A stretch of DNA of 64,000 bases from JANXQG01 sp963775975 (lineage in GTDB: Bacteria; Planctomycetota; Planctomycetia; Pirellulales; Thermoguttaceae). Below, piece by piece: positions 62,848-64,000 of the stretch. The DNA lies in assembly GCA_963775975.1 (NCBI GenBank), contig CAVZKX010000002.1, forward strand, positions 1,426,001 to 1,490,000, written 5' to 3'. The translations under genes were made by a program, and so were the position numbers. Below the pieces are notes generated by a model, which made no database searches, had not been told where the DNA came from, and saw nothing but the letters and a program-made list of their open reading frames with translations. The stretch's first letter is position 1. The number at the start of each line of letters is the position of its first letter.

Positions 62848-64000
62848 CTACATTCGCGTCGGCCGCCGCGGCTCCTCGCGGTATTTCTCGCCCGACTTGA
62901 ACATCTTCAGACGCTTCTCAAGCTCGGGAAGCAAATCGTTGGCGCGAATCGCGCCCGCGGCATCGATCGCTTTCTCCTCCGCCGCGGCCGCCTTCTCGAA
63001 ATCCCAGTTCTCGGCCTCGGCGGCGGCGAGCGTGTCCCAGATCTCGGGTGGCGTCCACGCCGAAAGCTTCACCGCCTCCTCCGCCGCTTGGACTGCTATT
63101 ATCCCGTTGCGATATCGCTCGTCCGGGTACGTCGCCAAAAGCCATGCCTTGTGACGCCAGGCATCCGGCTGGCGGGGTTGCAGCCTGATCGCCGTGTCAA
63201 ATTGTTCCAGGGCCTTGTCGGGCTTTCGCCGCACGGCCAAGAGTAGGCCCAGATTGCGATGGGCCGGTTCCAGGCCGCCCGCGATGCGGAGATGCGGGTC
63301 GGACTCCATCTTTAAGATGGCTTCGAATTGCTTCTGGGCGTCGTCAAGCCGGCCCTGTTGCCAGTAGGCCAGGCCTAAGTTGTTCATGGCAACGTAATTG
63401 TCGGGCACTGCTTCAACCGCCTGCTTGAAAAGGGCCACGCTGCTGGACCAGGCCGTCACCTGCGCGGCGGTGAACCAGGCGAAAGTGCCCAGCACGATCA
63501 CCGCGGCGGCGACAGCGACCGCCTTGCCCAACGAAGAAAGGCCGGCGGTCAGTTCCGCGCCGCCCCAAGCGGCGATAATAAACAGCCCGATGAAGGGGAT
63601 ATAGGTGTAGCGGTCGGCCATCGACTGCACGCCAACCTGCACGATACCAATCACGGGCAGGAGCGTTATCAGATACCACCACCAGCCGACCGGCAGATAG
63701 GGCTTGACCCTCGAAAGGCGATAGGCGGCGACGGTAATCGCGACCAGCGCCACGCTGATGACCAGCATGTCGGTCCATGCGTGCGTCGCGTAGGGGTAGA
63801 TGACCGCCAGCGGATGCGGCCAGAACATTCTTTCCACGTAGATGCCATAGGAGCAAATGGCATTTGCCAGCCTAGTTGTAATTGGCAAGTTCTTCCCCAA
63901 CATGCCCATCGCGCCGCTCGCCCCTTGCACGAAGAGGGTTATCGAGGCGCAGAGTGCGACTAGCATGAAAAGCGGCAGCTTTTCCAAGACGAGCTGCCCG
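62848..64000 (-). CDS. TMTC-like TPR membrane protein, 5' end outside the window
   Basis: The visible 384 residues (the frame is open to the window edge) carry several membrane segments (FMLVALCASITLFVQG, ISVALVAITVAAYRL, AVAAAVIVLGTFAWF). The family motif LLPVIGIVQVGVQSMADRYTYIP aligns with the one in the 2750-5654 gene. Then a TPR array (AMNNLGLAYWQQGRLDDAQKQF, NLGLLLAVRRKPDKALEQF) follows and an Arg/Pro-rich tail (YREEPRRPTRM). It is a paralogue of the first such protein, with shorter TPR array and no frame break in view. Likely a GT-C-fold envelope enzyme or scaffold; activity is unproven. Confidence 0.8.
   Translation of the reverse strand, partial: GQLVLEKLPLFMLVALCASITLFVQGASGAMGMLGKNLPITTRLANAICSYGIYVERMFWPHPLAVIYPYATHAWTDMLVISVALVAITVAAYRLSRVKPYLPVGWWWYLITLLPVIGIVQVGVQSMADRYTYIPFIGLFIIAAWGGAELTAGLSSLGKAVAVAAAVIVLGTFAWFTAAQVTAWSSSVALFKQAVEAVPDNYVAMNNLGLAYWQQGRLDDAQKQFEAILKMESDPHLRIAGGLEPAHRNLGLLLAVRRKPDKALEQFDTAIRLQPRQPDAWRHKAWLLATYPDERYRNGIIAVQAAEEAVKLSAWTPPEIWDTLAAAEAENWDFEKAAAAEEKAIDAAGAIRANDLLPELEKRLKMFKSGEKYREEPRRPTRM

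Noticed and set aside
1..64000. CRISPR array
   Set aside because: No set of equal direct repeats with regular unique spacers was found; the repeated words are palindromic and irregularly spaced.
1..64000. tRNA or rRNA genes
   Set aside because: No T-arm GGTTCGA-type core within a cloverleaf and no rRNA-like segment was noticed; a covariance-model scan would settle it.

Overview
The window looks like a chromosomal piece of a GC-rich planctomycete of the Pirellulales or Gemmatales type. The evidence is the mix of families: Tat-exported Gfo/Idh/MocA and sugar-isomerase proteins, a PQQ-type propeller fused to HEAT repeats, an autotransporter-type beta-repeat protein with a PEP-CTERM tail, large TPR membrane proteins, many secreted polysaccharide-active enzymes, DUF4058/DUF29/DUF6429/DUF559 small proteins, weak Shine-Dalgarno use and hairpin-rich intergenic repeats. 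No rRNA, tRNA, CRISPR array, prophage or transposase gene was seen.

Layout. 1-11.2 kb: a TPR protein cut by the window edge, a ferredoxin, a Tat-exported protein, a TMTC-like TPR membrane protein, GrpB-like protein, glutathione peroxidase, UDP-glucuronate decarboxylase followed by a PIN toxin-antitoxin pair bracketed by a 44-bp repeat of the decarboxylase 3' end, and an exported TPR protein. 11.3-22.1 kb: GH99/71-like enzyme, a clan CD (gingipain/caspase-like) secreted peptidase, a Fis-type regulator, dxr-rseP, DUF4058, tsaD and a C-terminal processing protease. 22.1-23.8 kb is a gene-free, repeat-rich stretch. 23.8-31.3 kb: metallophosphoesterase, an uncharacterised two-gene cassette, DUF4185-like protein, cutA, DUF486 protein, greA, a GT4 glycosyltransferase and cysC. 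31.3-33.2 kb: repeats, including a DUF559 gene between two copies of a 190-bp inverted-repeat element. 33.2-41.2 kb: beta-repeat PEP-CTERM protein and four minus-strand genes (D-threonine-aldolase-like, sugar isomerase, Gfo/Idh/MocA, PQQ-HEAT).

41.4-47.1 kb is an accessory stretch: a VapBC pair, glgP, then a run of eight short same-strand genes or remnants that include an antitoxin next to a truncated PIN toxin and a small gene coupled to a retropepsin-like protease. 47.2-55.7 kb is a pectin/rhamnogalacturonan-type catabolic cluster (GH65-like, CE12 esterase fused to a propeller, PL22 oligogalacturonate lyase, two coupled TIM-barrel hydrolases). 56-64 kb: GT2 glycosyltransferase, holB-tmk, an RraB-domain lipoprotein, a radical-SAM remnant, a PIN cassette, aspartase, an MNT/HEPN pair with a decayed HEPN, and a second TMTC-like TPR protein running off the edge.

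Two themes cut across the window. First, about 20 single-base frame breaks interrupt otherwise well conserved genes, including essential ones (dxr, rseP, tsaD, holB). In each case the family-conserved sequence resumes at once in another frame, which points to uncorrected indels in the assembly. For these genes I give full reconstructed extents. Second, seven two-gene toxin-antitoxin-like cassettes sit in 64 kb, several of them in partial decay, along with families of hairpin repeats placed at gene ends.
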